Shown here: positions 10,046 through 22,252 of the stretch, piece by piece | Position numbering within the stretch: the first letter of the stretch is position 1 | Layout: every line of letters starts with the position of its first letter | Assembly: GCA_018857735.1 (NCBI GenBank) | Contig: JABMCL010001811.1 | Coordinates: 1-64,000 of the forward strand | Direction: 5' to 3' | DNA from: Alviniconcha marisindica | Lineage: Eukaryota > Mollusca > Gastropoda > Provannidae | Length of the DNA: 64,000 nucleotides | Notes under the pieces: model-generated | The model's input: only the letters and a program-made list of their open reading frames with translations | What the model was told of the DNA's origin: nothing | The model's database searches: none | Program-made: the position numbers and the translations under genes

Positions 10046-13000
10046 TCAAACTAATCCGTTATATAGCCAACCGGTTCTGCTCTCAATTTTAGAATTTAAG
10101 AGTCTTGTACAGTTTGTCCCATATATGTCACCAAACATCCGAGGACTGTTTAATAGGTCGTAATTTAGGTCGCTTATTCCAAGACGGAGTTTGCAATGTG
10201 TTATCTGTGCTTTTCGACTACCGTTGTAAAAGAAAGGCGGGGGATTTGTGTCATTTCTGGAGAGGAAGTGTTTAACTTTACTAACTGATTTTGTGCGCTG
10301 TATGTTTTCTGGTGAATTACTCCACAATGTAGTTGTCGATGGTAAAAATGATTGCCTGTAAGTTTCAGTCTTATGTTTTGGTACCTGTCATTGGAGTGGT
10401 CGTCGTCGATGGTATGGATTAGTTGAGGAAACAAGTGGGGGTAAATGTTCTTTCAAGTAAGTCGGGGTATTTTCTTGAACAATCTTGTGGTACATAATAA
10501 TTTTGTGTCTGAAGCGTCTTTCTCGTAAAGCCGTAAACCCTGATTCATTGTATAGTTTCTGGTGACTTGTTCCGCGAACAACACCTATAATGGTTCTTAT
10601 TGCATCGAGGTGTAGACTTTCCAGTTCTTCTGCTAATTTTAGACTACAGTTATCCCAAATGACGTCGGCGTAATCTAACTGCGGTAATATAAAAGACCTA
10701 TACATGGTTTCAAGAGCTTTTCGGCTAAGACGATATTTAAACGATCTTAGGCAAGTGACTTGACATCTACAACTTGTAATTAACGTTGTAATGTGATTTT
10801 CCCATTGACAGTTGTTTTGAAAAATGATTCCTAAATGTTTATGGCTATGGGTGTCTTCTAAAATAGTCCTTCCAAAATTCAGTGATTGAAATTGGTGATT
10901 TTTGTTCCTGGTTATGTTCATAAGTTCTGTCTTACTTTCGTTAAACTCAATTTTCCATTTATTTGCCCATTGCATTATTTTTTCAAGATCATTGTTTAGA
11001 ATTTCAGCTCGGATGTGTGGATTTTCTAAGCACAAACACATATCTAGTGTCATCTGCGAAAAGCTTAATAACTTATTCGATGTCTTCAACAATGTCGTTT
11101 ATGTAGATAAGGAACAGAAGAGGTCCTAGGACTGAGCCCTGTGGGACACCTGCAGGTACAGTTAAGTAATCAGATCTGCTACCGTGGAGTACCACAGCCT
11201 GTTTACGTTCGGCCAACTAGTTTTCGAACCAATGAAGTAAAGTGCCTCTAATTCCAATAGCTTGCAATTTCCGTAGTAAGCCACGGTGCCATACTTTATC
11301 GAACGCTTTAGATATGTTAAAGAAAATTGCTTGAGTAGTTATTTCACTGTCAAATGACTTACAAAAGTCATCGTATATACTTAGTAACTGGTACACGGTT
11401 GAATCTTTTGGAATGAATCCTGATTGTGACGGTGTTATTATTTGGTTTGCGTTTAAGTAATTAGACACATGGCGATAAACACATTTTTCTAGAGTTTTTC
11501 CTACGCAACTTAGCAAAGATATAGGACGTTAGTTAGTACACTGTTCTTTGTTACCTTTTTTTATGAATTGGTGTAACGTGTGCTGTTTTCCAGACTGTGG
11601 GAAAAATTCCTTCATTAAGTGATCGATTGAAGAGAAAAGTTAGTGGTTCAGATATGATTCCAGCGCTATTTTTTAAAATTATATTATGTATTTGATCAGG
11701 CTGTGCTTAATTTTGTGAGAGTATTTTTTACTTCTTCTACACTCAAATTTATTTGATTTATACTCGTTAATAGTTCTGGTACATCTGGAACATCATCGTT
11801 GTCTTCAATGAATCAATAGTTGATTGATTGATGAAGAATTGGTTAAGTATAGTCGCCTTTTCTTTGTTGGTATAATAAGTAACTCCATCTTTTTCTAATG
11901 GTGGTATTACGTCTGGCTCAGATCCCTTGTTGCTCATGAAAGACTTTACTAGTTTCCACCAGTTTTTGGTACCGAATGTCGCGCTGGAAGACGCACGATT
12001 GTCTAAATCCTGTAAATAATCTAATTTTCTTTTCCTTATGGCGTAGGTTAGGTCGTTCCTGATTTGTCTAAAGCTTTTCCATGACTGGTCGGTATTAAAT
12101 ATTTTTAGCTTTTTTGTGGAGCTTATTTTTGTTTCTTATCATTTGTTTAATTTCTTCAGTTATCCATGGTTTGTCGCACTGCTGAACACTAATTGTTTTT
12201 ACAGACATAATTTGTTTTTGCCGTATTGTGTAAAGTGTCAGAAAGGAGTTGTGCAGCCTCTTCTATACTATGTAGAGATACAATGTCCATCCACTTGACA
12301 TTAGAGAGCTCGTTAGATAGTTTTTCAACGTCGAGTTTTCCATAATCATAAATAGTACGTTTGAATGAAGGGCTATGTTTTATTTTGTGAATTAATTTTA
12401 TGCACGGCAGTGAATGGTCACTACAGACTGGTGGAAGAACGTCAACATGACTAATTATGTCGGTACAAGAGGTGAGTACAAGATCTATCAATGTGGCTGA
12501 CGTTTCTGTAATGCGTGTGGGATGAGTTACTACTTGCTGTAGGTTATTGAAGTTGATAAGAGCTGAGGAGACGGGTTACTTAAAAGGTTTGTGTTGAAAT
12601 CCCCAAGCACTATGAATTTATGTGGAGTGCTGGACACGTTTTTAATAGACTGGTCTATTAAGTCCCAGTAGTCGGATTCTGAGTTTGGAGTTCTGTAAAA
12701 GGATCCTATTAGCAACTTGTCTTGGCCAATCTTCGTCTCTATCCAGACTGCTTCTAGTTGGGGAATAGACAAGTCATGCCTCTCTTTACAAATGAGGCTG
12801 TTCTTAACATAAATTGCCACTCCTCCGTGCGGATCGTCAGATCGGTCTTTACGTACCGGTGGATGATACCCATTGATTGAAATTTCGTTATTTTTAATAT
12901 CAGCCGATAACCATGTCTCTGATATAGTAATGACATCATGATCTGTTACTTCACTGTCGAGTAAAGCTAGTTTATGACAAAGACTACGGGCATTTATGTG

Positions 13001-13351
13001 AATTATTGATAACTCTTTGGGCTGTGCTCTGCAAGGGGGTCCTGGGTTGAGGTGAATGTTACCAGCGGTTTGAAGCAACAGCTGAATAATTATTAGCGGT
13101 AACACGGTAAAACAAAGGGATTTTATGTCGGGGACTTGTTTGCGGGTACCTACATATGAATAATCAGGCGTAAACGTTGCAGAGGTCTCATTTCGGTCCT
13201 TGTGTGTATGCATGTCGTTGGATGCTTGATTATTATTTAACAAAATGAATAGTATCAGTGCAACATTAATGCCTCTGCTACCTTCCAGATATAATACTAA
13301 AAACGGCCATATTTCTGAGGCAGAAATAAACGCTAGTTTAAAAACTGACAA
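10046..13351 (-). pseudogene. Near full-length LINE, family L-d (EN + RT), dead
   Basis: Minus-strand order of domains: an N-terminal hydrophobic stretch followed by NIHLNPGP (about 13050), which resembles a 2A-like peptide. Next comes an apurinic-type endonuclease with HINARSL, ISETWLS, GGVAIYV and GDFN (12600-13010), then SDHSLP (about 12420). The reverse transcriptase follows with SQSGFIP, motif A as FFNISKAFDKVWH (about 11300), [13 protein letters not shown] (about 11130) and FADDT (about 11055). A C-terminal region runs down to about 10.05 kb. Motif A has Asn where the catalytic Asp belongs. Frameshifts lie near 12560 and 11150-11200, and the EN-RT linker is badly broken. Family style is CR1/jockey-like. 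Confidence 0.85.
10097..10150 (+). repeat. SINE-B tail fragment
   Basis: The stretch with TTGTCCCATATATGTCACC and ACATCCGAGGAC resembles the 3' half of SINE-B with about 80 percent identity. It sits at the low end of the L-d LINE. Confidence 0.5.
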
Positions 13352-13359
13352 TTGGGCCC

Positions 13360-14013
13360 CCCGTCATGGAATCCTCCCCCCTAGCCCTATACAAAGAGAT
13401 ACCTATTGTCATTATGTAATGCCTTTCAAAGAAAGGTCAAATAGAAACACGGCCATGGGTGGAAGATTATACGTCATGCAACTGTGGCAGGCGAGCAAGA
13501 TAGATAGAAAATGGGTGACAAAGGAAGTATAGATACAAAAACTGCTCAAATAACATTTAGTAGCAACAACGACGAGGTATAACGAGTTGAAAAAAAGAGA
13601 AAAAAGAAACAGGTTACGGTAAACACCATGGGTATTATGTGTGGTTTTGCTCTCCCAGCCAAACAATATTAATGACTTATTCTTCACAGCTACAATCTCC
13701 GCCAAACAAAGGATGTGTCTAGCCGAACCCTCCTTCCGAAATTTAAGTATCACGAAAGGTCAGTAAACATAAATTGGGGAAATGATTATAATAGTAAATA
13801 GCAGCTCCTTGCTTATATAACGACAGCGTTCATGTAGTTTGTGACCTCGACCAGACTAAATTCATCAATGAGAAATATAAATGGAAAATCTAGAGACTTC
13901 ACACCAATGTAGCGATAGATCACATTACGACAGCTGTTCGAAGGGTGCGCGTCAAAAAAGGAGCAAGACGACTGAGCGTCGGTAGCAGCGCTATCTTAGT
14001 CATAGTGAACTCA
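13360..14013. other. Intergenic, nothing recognised
   Basis: No coding family or strong repeat between the 5' side of the L-d LINE and the SINE-A fragment. Confidence 0.4.
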
Positions 14014-14174
14014 ACATTGTCCAGCACTTCCTACTGAAACATTAAAATGGCTCTCATCGCTGCCCATCTTAATGCAGAAGTCATTCTGGTGGTGACAGTG
14101 TAGCGATAGGTGTATAATCTCCCTCTCTCCCCACCTCCATACCCTCTTCCCCCCTTCCCCCCGTCCCTAATAAG
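14014..14174 (+). mobile_element. SINE-A body fragment
   Basis: 160 bp almost identical to 15353-15515, the body of SINE-A copy 1, from ACATTGTCCAGCACTTCC to CCGTCCCTAATAAG. It lacks the tRNA-like head and the final tail. The near identity suggests a recent event or a local segmental copy. Confidence 0.8.
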
Positions 14175-14569
14175 TACACATACATGCTCGTTGGTCAACA
14201 AACAGTACTCGCCAAGCGGGAATACCAACATGAAAGTTCAACAGGTTTTCTGAAAGAAGATGATTTTTCCAGTTCTAAGTGAAGACTTTTTGGTAGACTA
14301 CTCAATGCCTGTCTCACCTTCCTACAGTACCACACAGCACGCGCCTAGATCGTTGATCAGGTTAACGATCCCATGTCCACAGGTCAACAAGAGAGGGCCT
14401 AACAACGGAGGTATGGAAACACACTGACAACGTATAACATAGTCGAAGAATAGCCAAATACTGATCGTGGAATACCCGTTATGGGAAGAAGGGCGGCTGG
14501 TTCTCGAGTTTCAACGTACCATCAATGGCACAGGGTCACCTCAGGACGAGAAAAGATGAGACAAAAAGT

Positions 14570-14655
14570 ATGTGTGTGTGTGTGTGTGGTGGGGGGGGGG
14601 GGGGGGGGGGAAGGGGTGGTGGTGGCGATGGTGGTGGTGGTGGTGTGTGTGTGTG

Positions 14656-14687
<32 letters not shown>

Positions 14688-14720
14688 ATGTGGTGGTGGG
14701 GGGTGGGGGGGGGGGGGTGA
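14570..14720. repeat. G/GT-rich simple repeat
   Basis: Alternating GT runs, GGT triplets and poly-G over 150 bp. Overlapping ORFs are compositional artefacts. Confidence 0.95.
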
Positions 14721-15068
14721 TGAAAAAGAGTAAATGCAGTGTTGTAGTAATGTTTATTTGTATGATTGGTGGGATTTCATTGTTCTCTTAATTCTGTACA
14801 GTTTCATCGACCCTATTGTTTTGTACTATGCACATCGGGGTCACGTAATGCTTTATAAATATCCCTGTGCATCACATTGCTAAAATGCCAGCATCTTAAT
14901 GCAAAAGAAACCAACCTGTCCATAAAGAAGATTATACGAGTTGAAAAGCACATACCCCCAATACACTCACCTTTTACTTACCTTTTTATTCTTCTGCTAA
15001 CCGTCACATTGCTGCACCCAGCTTCCATACGCAACACTAAGTGAATCTGTTTGGAAGACACGAAGTCG

Positions 15069-15212
15069 TTAGGCAAATATTGAGCGTGTTCAAATGATTA
15101 TAATAGCAGACTACGATGATACCTGCCTTTATAGCTGTTTGACATTCGCCATATGGCGAGCAGTCTTTCGAACGTCTGTCATCCCTTTTGAACACGCTCA
15201 ATATTTGCCTAA
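15069..15212. mobile_element. Small inverted-repeat (MITE-like) element
   Basis: 26-bp perfect terminal inverted repeats (15069-15094 and 15187-15212; TTAGGCAAATATTGAGCGTG at the left end) bound 144 bp. A dyad CGCCATATGGCG lies in the middle. A 20-bp direct repeat (15106-15125 and 15215-15234) partly overlaps the element, so the locus has also been rearranged. Confidence 0.7.
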
Positions 15213-15237
15213 AGGCAGACTACGATGATACCTGTAG

Positions 15238-15566
15238 AGAAGTGAGCCGGTTTGGCCTAGCGGTAAGGCTGGTAAGCGGAAGGACCTCGGTTCGATACAG
15301 CTTCGGCTCTCCTTTCTCTTCAAAAAGGTTGTGGTTTGTGGACACTGTCCTGTGACATTGTCCAGCACTTCCTACTGAAACATTAAAATGGCTCTCATCG
15401 CTGCCCATCTTAATGCAGAAGTCATTCTGGTGGTGACAGTGTAGCGATAGGTGTATAATCTCCCTCTCTCCCCACCTCCATACCCTCTTCCCCCCTTCCC
15501 CCCGTCCCTAATAAGCCGTACGGTTTCTGTGGACGTTAAGCACTATGTTTACTTACTTACTTACTT
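15238..15566 (+). mobile_element. SINE-A copy 1 (tRNA-derived)
   Basis: The head has Pol III box A (TGGCCTAGCGGTAAGGC) and box B (GGTTCGATAC) about 30 bp apart, as in a tRNA gene, then GGCTCTCC closing the tRNA-like part. The body ends with GTTTCTGTGGACGTTAAGCA and a (TTAC)n tail. ACCTGTAG flanks both sides (15230-15237, 15567-15574). It is a SINE rather than a tRNA gene because no acceptor stem closes and a 250-bp body follows. Confidence 0.9.
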
Positions 15567-15949
15567 ACCTGTAGCACCCTGGCTCTCAAACCTATGGCTA
15601 GCTCCGAGTCAGCGTTCGGAAACACCTGCCTCAGGCCTTTACGCCTTGAATCACGCAACAAACCTCAGCTGGTTCTGGCTGTACTGAGACCGGGCAGCCA
15701 AACGCAGACGGGACTGTTTTGAAGCCTGAAGGGCTGTAACGACGCAAAGTGGATTTTGCCTATCTGCAGTATGTAAACTAACTGCACAGACATGTTGCTG
15801 TTCCCGAAATGATGCTCTAGCTGCTTGCTGTCCGATGACATACGTACATTAAAGTTGCATGCAGTCACCTACACGGTTTCGTATGTGCTTTGTTTTGTTC
15901 TGGAGTCTGAATTGACGAGGCAAAATTTGTTTCGCAGAGAGCTGCTGAA

Positions 15950-16400
15950 CTAATTATGACGGACGACATAACCAAGAACGGAATATGTCAGCAGTGCGAA
16001 CAAATCAGTCAGCAGTAGCAATAATTATGTTAGCAGTATCGACGCTTTATCCAGCAATGGCATAATTAGTCTGAAACCCTGGTCCTATAGTTACGACTTA
16101 TCAAGCAGTCGCAAAATGTCACCCTGTATTGTCTGTAACGATGACTTTACCAGCAGTTGTAATATGTAACTAGCATTCGTAATTTATTGTCAGCAACAAC
16201 GACTTTACCAGCAGTTGTAATATGTAACTAGCATTCGTAATTTATTGTCAGCAACAACGACTTAAACATCAGTGGTAATCTGTCAGCCTTAATTGTCAGT
16301 AACGACGACCTAAACATCAGTGGTAATCTGTCAGCCTTTATTATCAGTAACGACGACCTAAACATCAGTGGTAATCTGTCAGCCTTTATTGTTTGTGAAG
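15950..16400 (+). repeat. Degenerate minisatellite, 54-58-bp units
   Basis: Tandem units of the type ACGACTTTACCAGCAGTTGT ... TTATTGTCAGCA, best preserved at 16141-16400. Two adjacent units near 16141 and 16197 are almost identical. Weak further units appear at 17070-17230. Confidence 0.85.
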
Positions 16401-16481
16401 ATGACTAAACCAGCAGTTGAACTATGCAATCGCAAGCTGTCCGATGTGTCTGCAGCAAGAATGTATCCAGAAATGTTTTAT

Positions 16482-16485
<4 letters not shown>

Positions 16486-16534
<49 letters not shown>
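16486..16534. repeat. (CT)n microsatellite
   Basis: About 24 CT units. Confidence 0.95.
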
Positions 16535-16539
<5 letters not shown>

Positions 16540-16684
16540 GTATATTGAAAATGATAATAGAGACTGAAACATAATTTATTTCTTTTACGTTATAAGTGTG
16601 CGAACAGCTTCTACATGGTATGGTCTACCCAGTAGCTATAAAGCACACAACGTACTAGATCTAAGTCAGAACTCGGAGAAATGT

Positions 16685-17013
16685 GTGGAAGTCGAGGTGG
16701 ACGTCCTGGGCTACCCGTTCCTGGTAGTCCTTACGGTCTCTGTGGACGTAAAGCAACACTGAACGATGCTATCTAGTTCATCAAAAAGAGTGCGTTACTC
16801 TCTGGTGTAGCTAGACCTAGTTCTTTCCCTTTGTATGCGCGCTTTCGTTATCTGCGTGGAGGTGGGGGCGGGGGTGGCTACATTATTTAGTATTTATGTT
16901 CCTTTATTTTGCTTGTGACCCTCAGCGCTCAGGCGCTGTGTGAAAGTCGAGGTGGCCGTCCTGGGCGCCCGTCCCTAATAAGCCTACGGTTTCTGTTGAC
17001 GTAAAGCAACACT
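16685..17013 (+). repeat. Two truncated SINE-B-like copies
   Basis: At 16685-16770 and 16930-17013, SINE-B 5' sequence (AGTCGAGGTGG, CGTCCTGGGC) runs directly into GGTTTCTGTGGACGTAAAGC and then ends. The second half found in full SINE-B copies is absent. The tail is closer to that of SINE-A, pointing to a shared 3' module. Confidence 0.65.
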
Positions 17014-17229
17014 CAACCAACTCGTGACCGTAACTGAAAGTTCCTGCGTTTACAGAGAACGAATAAATAAATATCCTGCGAGCGATTGTAATCTGTCGTC
17101 TTTCACGATTTAAATAACAATTGTCATCTGTGAGATGCCCGTAGTGGCAGCTGAATTTAGTATGAGTCGCAACAGGTCAACTGTGTCGATACTAGAGTGA
17201 CGACTTATCAGCGGTCGTAATAATTATCA

Positions 17230-17670
17230 ACTGCCTCCTACCCGGCCTAATGGGACGATGAATGAAAGGAAAGTGGTTCATTTGACGATCTAGACAGAGA
17301 ATATATTACCCTGTTTAGTTGTACAACCTAAAGGTATTCAAAATGCTTATTAGCAGTTTGCAATTTAACAGAATTCAGTTTAAGCCTACACGAACCGAAG
17401 TAAAAAAATTAAAAAATCTTTTTTTAGACTGTACATAATATGGCTGTATTATTGGCTGTTTCATATCTAGAGACGACATATGCCTTCCCCTTTCATCCAC
17501 CTGTCTTTATATAAGACCGTTTTAAAGATACTAAAAATATCGCTGTATCGATCACATGCATTCACGCAATGAGGTTATTAGCTAATAATTCCATATGATA
17601 TCTCATGGTATCACTTGTTGCACGGGAAATTGCAAGTTCGTAGTTTTTCTTTATTTATCAAGCGCTTTTG
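17230..17670. other. Intergenic, nothing recognised
   Basis: AT-rich, no coding family seen. Confidence 0.4.
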
Positions 17671-17675
17671 TTGTT

Positions 17676-17992
<317 letters not shown>

Positions 17993-18251
17993 TTTTACTC
18001 CCACGCTCTCCACCTCAAGCGCATTGCACCCCAACCCCCAACCCCCACTACACCCCCTCCACGCGCATCGCACACACTGTTTGGAGCATGCAGACACAAT
18101 ATAAATCATGCTATCATTCTCACGTGGGAGCTCACCCTTGTTGGAGGAAGGAACTTGGCGGACCGGATCTTAAATCGGCCTTGCGTTTGTCTGCTTGCCA
18201 GTACGTGACAGGTATCACGGGATCACAAGCAGACCAGAGCTCTGTTGGTGT

Positions 18252-18811
18252 TTACAGCGCCCCGATACTTCTAGCTGCATTATATAAGCAGTCTAACCCC
18301 GTTACTTCTAACCGCATGTAGTCCAGCACTATTACTGATAGCCGTATGAAACCTAGCGCCGTTACTTCTAGCCGCATGTAATCCAGCCCTGTTACTTCTA
18401 ACTGTATGTAAGCCATCCCTGTTACTTCTAACCACATGTAATCCACCAACATTACTTCTAACCGCATTTAATCCATCCCCGTTACTTCTAACAACATGCA
18501 AATCCAGCCCCGTTACGTCTTAGAACATGTAATCCAGCCCCCTTACTTCTAGCCGCATGAAATCCAGCTCCTTCACTTCTAACTGCATGTAATCCAGCCC
18601 CCTTACTTATTACTGCATATGATAATGTCGTCCAACCCCGTTACTTCTAACTGCATGTGATCCATTCCCGTTACGTCCAGCCACACATAATCCAGCTCCG
18701 TCACTTCTAACCGCATGCAATTATGCAGTCCAGCCCCGTTACCTCTAACTGCACGTAGTCCAGCCCCGGTTCATCTAACTGCACCCCGTTATGTCTTACT
18801 GCATATAGTCC
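18252..18811 (+). repeat. 30-bp minisatellite
   Basis: About 18 diverged units with consensus close to CCCGTTACTTCTAACCGCAT followed by GTAATCCAGC. A few units carry small insertions (near 18625 and 18720). Minus-strand ORFs with a repeating MRLEVTGLDY-like peptide are a by-product of the 30-bp period being a multiple of three. Confidence 0.92.
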
Positions 18812-19086
18812 TTGTGTTGGGATAACAATTAGGCCTTGTGTTTTAAGAACCCGCAGTCACCAACGTAGGCTAGATTGTAAATTAGTGTGCTCTGTTTTGT
18901 GAATTCTGCCTTTCCAAGTTCTGCCTTCCTGGTTCTTTTAATGTAGAGCTATCATTGACCCTATCGACAGCAATGGAATGAAAAGTAGACTCACGGTAGT
19001 GTTTCAGCCGATTTAGGCTAGGATCAAGTTTGCTCAAAAGCAGTGTGCGTCCCTCCCGAAAACAGTCGTGAGCTGTTGGCAGTGTG

Positions 19087-19218
19087 TGTATGTGACGTCA
19101 TGAACAAAATCGGCAAGTGTGCTAGGAGTGTATTTTACGTCTTTTTGTTATTGTGCTTTTCCTTGTTAAAGAGCGAAGCAAAGTGGTTCCGCCGATTTTG
19201 TTCATGACGTCACATACA
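19087..19218. mobile_element. Inverted-repeat element with CRE-like ends
   Basis: 28-bp perfect inverted repeats (19087-19114 and 19191-19218) enclose about 76 bp. Each arm contains the palindrome TGACGTCA. MITE-like structure; no clear target duplication. Confidence 0.65.
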
Positions 19219-19257
19219 TACAATCCGCAGGTTTCTCACTGAAGACGCAGCCAAGAC

Positions 19258-19390
19258 TCATGTTACTTCCTATATACTATATCCTCTCACGGCTTGACTA
19301 CTGCAACTGTCTCCTCATGGTACACCTAATTCTGTCATCCAGCCTCTCCAGAAAATTCAAAACTTTGCTGCAAGACTCGTTTTTGTGTGT
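19258..19390 (+). pseudogene. LINE L-c fragment
   Basis: The plus strand gives [14 protein letters not shown] followed, after a frameshift, by sequence matching the L-c LINE at 46.5 kb (CTAATTCTGTCATCCAGCC in both, on opposite strands). Confidence 0.75.
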
Positions 19391-19399
19391 ATGTGTCTT

Positions 19400-21215
19400 G
19401 GCATCCCGTCACCACATGCAAGTGTTCGAGTGCAACAAATGTTTTACTGATGTGAGCAAGTGCTCTTTGTACGTTTTTACAATAATCCCGCCCCGGTTAT
19501 CAGATCCATGCAATTTCATTACTGTACTGTTAGTAACCCGGGAACCGGAGCAGACGACGCTTTTGTTTTGAAGCGCTGCGTGTTGCGTAACGCCACATGG
19601 CCTTCACACAGCCGACCGGCGATAGCCGCTGGTGCGCGCCATTTTCAAATCTGTTTACTCCCTTAATATTTTGACCGCTTGTTTGTTTACCTACTCTTTG
19701 TTCACCTAGTCCTTTTTATGCACTAAGTCATGTGGAATATAATTTGGCATCTTAGAATGTTTATTTAGATCTTATTTAGACGCAGGATCGAGCTTAATCA
19801 GTTGCCGATTCAGTCCTCTCTAGGTCCATTCTTTTTATAGCCGTCGTCTGCATGGCGCATTTTCTGTGTAGTACTAGTGAATAGTAGTGAATCGTTGTTT
19901 TGACTCGATGAAAGTAATTCTGTGTCGATCCGCAGTGCTTTGTCGTATAGTATTTTGCTTAGCTGACTTCATATTTAGTGTTTATTTTGGGTTGAAATTA
20001 ACTTATTGAGTATTGTGTACTGTAGAAGCTAAGTTATATTCATAGACTACTTGATATCACTATCAGCGCTGTTGCGACTAAGATAACGCGCCCCAGGCGA
20101 AAGTTCGCACCGATTGTTTTAGTACTAGTCTTTGAGTGTGTCTTGCTTCTCTTATAGAGCGTTGTATTGTAATTGTTATGTACCATTTTAACCGTGGGAG
20201 CGTGCACTTTATTCTGATGTAAGTTTTATTGACAGTTATATTTTGTACATTGTGTTAGTTGTGATTTAGTTGTACGAATCTGCTTATAGACAGGTGCAAG
20301 CCACGCTTCCACTCTTGTTGCAAATTAAATAAGTCATGTGTGTACTTTTTTATTCATACGGTTTAAAAGGTTGTAACTGTAGCTTTTATTTGATGTATTT
20401 CATGTTTTAATTAGTTTAGTTATTGTTGAGGAAACTGTATTTGTGCGGGCCAAGGAAACACAATTGTCAGCCATTTTGTGGTCCAGAGGGCTGATTTCAT
20501 TGTAGCGATAGCGTGTGTTCTTTGCGGCCCGCGCAGTTCTCTTATCTATGCGTGCGCGTGAGGATTTTGGGTGTGCTGAGAAAGTTGTCTGCTGCTGTAG
20601 AATAAAGCCTGTTTGCCGTCGCCGCCTGCTGTGGTCTCCATTTTGACTGACTCCGCTGCCTGTGTCCTGTCCTTCTACCACTCCACTCCATTACACTGAT
20701 ATCGTCTAGAACATCAATACCTTAAGCTGATCCGTATATATTATTTCTGTGGTCTGTCCGTTCGACTCCAGCATGCTACTGAACGCTTGCAGGGGACGCT
20801 GTGACATACAGAAATAGAGAAGAAGAAGAAGAAACAGTCGCTTTTAAAACAGTGATACCCGTACAACAACAAAAAATAGGTTTGAAGACCCCTTTCGTTT
20901 ATCTCGCTGTCGCACAGACAACCAATCAGAGTCGGCTACAAAGTTCTACAACTCCTTCAAAGCGGATGTAGGGGGGAACGTGCTGACACTGACTTAGAGC
21001 GTACTGAGATTTGACCGGGCTGAATCATTTTAGATGACCACAGACTTCGTAAAATTTCCAGTTAATTCAATCCGTTGACTAACAAAGAAGCTCTGGCACC
21101 TGGCTGGCCGTTGTTGTTATTATTATTTTAATTTTTTTCCCTTCGGGGTGAGCCGGTAGGGTGGGGTGGGGGGCATTTAGTGTACGCCAGCACAAGTGCG
21201 CACGATCCGCCTAGG
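19400..21215. other. Intergenic; possible LTR end near 20.6 kb
   Basis: No gene recognised. AATAAAGCC at about 20602 followed by a pyrimidine-rich stretch ending CCATTACA at about 20695 has the look of the R-U5 part of a retroviral-type LTR. I found no second copy and no internal region, so this stays tentative. Confidence 0.3.
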
Positions 21216-21290
21216 TGTGTGTGTGTGTGTAGGGGGGGGGGGGGGTGTGCGTGGTTATGTGTTGTGTGGGCGCGTGCACGGAAACATGTG

Positions 21291-21352
<62 letters not shown>

Positions 21353-21385
21353 TCAGTGCGAGCGCGCGTGCGCGCGCGTGCAGGC
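21216..21385. repeat. GT-rich microsatellite cluster
   Basis: GT runs, poly-G and CG/GC alternation (GCGCGCGTGCGCGCGCG), including about 26 uninterrupted GT units near 21296-21348. Confidence 0.93.
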
Positions 21386-21900
21386 GACTCTATGGAGTGC
21401 GGGGTGTTTGTGTTTCAGTGTGCGTCAGTTTCACTTTGTTTGTATGACTAAGTATGTGTAGTGATGTATTATTATGCTATTGCTTTTGGTGTGAGTATTT
21501 ACTCGCACTCATTATTTATTTGCTGCAGGCTATAGTCTTTTGACAGTTGTGGTTTGGTGGTGTGTTTACCATTAGGTTTGTCGGTAGTCCGCCGCTTCCA
21601 TTAATTTGGTCAGGTCAAGCTAAGTACTTCTTTATTCCATTTAACGGAACAAGCAAACCAAACCAAAAACAACAACAAAAAACAAAAACAAGCAAAAAAC
21701 ATTAAATAAAATAAAAATTAAAAGAAGAAAAAAAGAAAATGACCAGGTATAAATGATTCAAAATTTAAGAGAGCGCAACAACAGACGGACAATACTGATA
21801 TCACAAACATTATTAGACAGAATAATATTGGTTACAGAAATGCGCTGTAAAATAAACGGTAGCTCACACATTCAAATATGATTAATAGGCTATATACGAG

Positions 21901-22201
21901 GCACAAGTATAATCACTGTTCTCATCCTGTCCGCCTTCACACCCATACCCATACACCATATCACCGCCTCCCACACATCCACACGCACACATACATAGAC
22001 CCACCCTCATCTCTCACTCTCAGTCTCTCTCATAAACTGATATACACGCGCGGGCGCGCGCGCATACACGCACGCACGCACGCACACAAATAACGGACCA
22101 AGGGGGGTAGCCTCATAAATTATTCCTAAAACAGGATGAAAATCGGCATGGAATTAGTGAAAGCTGTTTCAGCGAGAGAGAGAGAGAGAGGAAGAGAAGA
22201 G

Positions 22202-22252
<51 letters not shown>

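Noticed and set aside
15244..15310. tRNA gene
   Set aside because: A and B boxes are present, but this is the head of a SINE with a 250-bp body, tail and target duplication; same for 60650-60720.
18252..18501. Repeat protein reading MRLEVTGLDY, and the idea of a CRISPR array
   Set aside because: The 30-bp period is contiguous, with no unique spacers, and the setting is a eukaryotic minisatellite.
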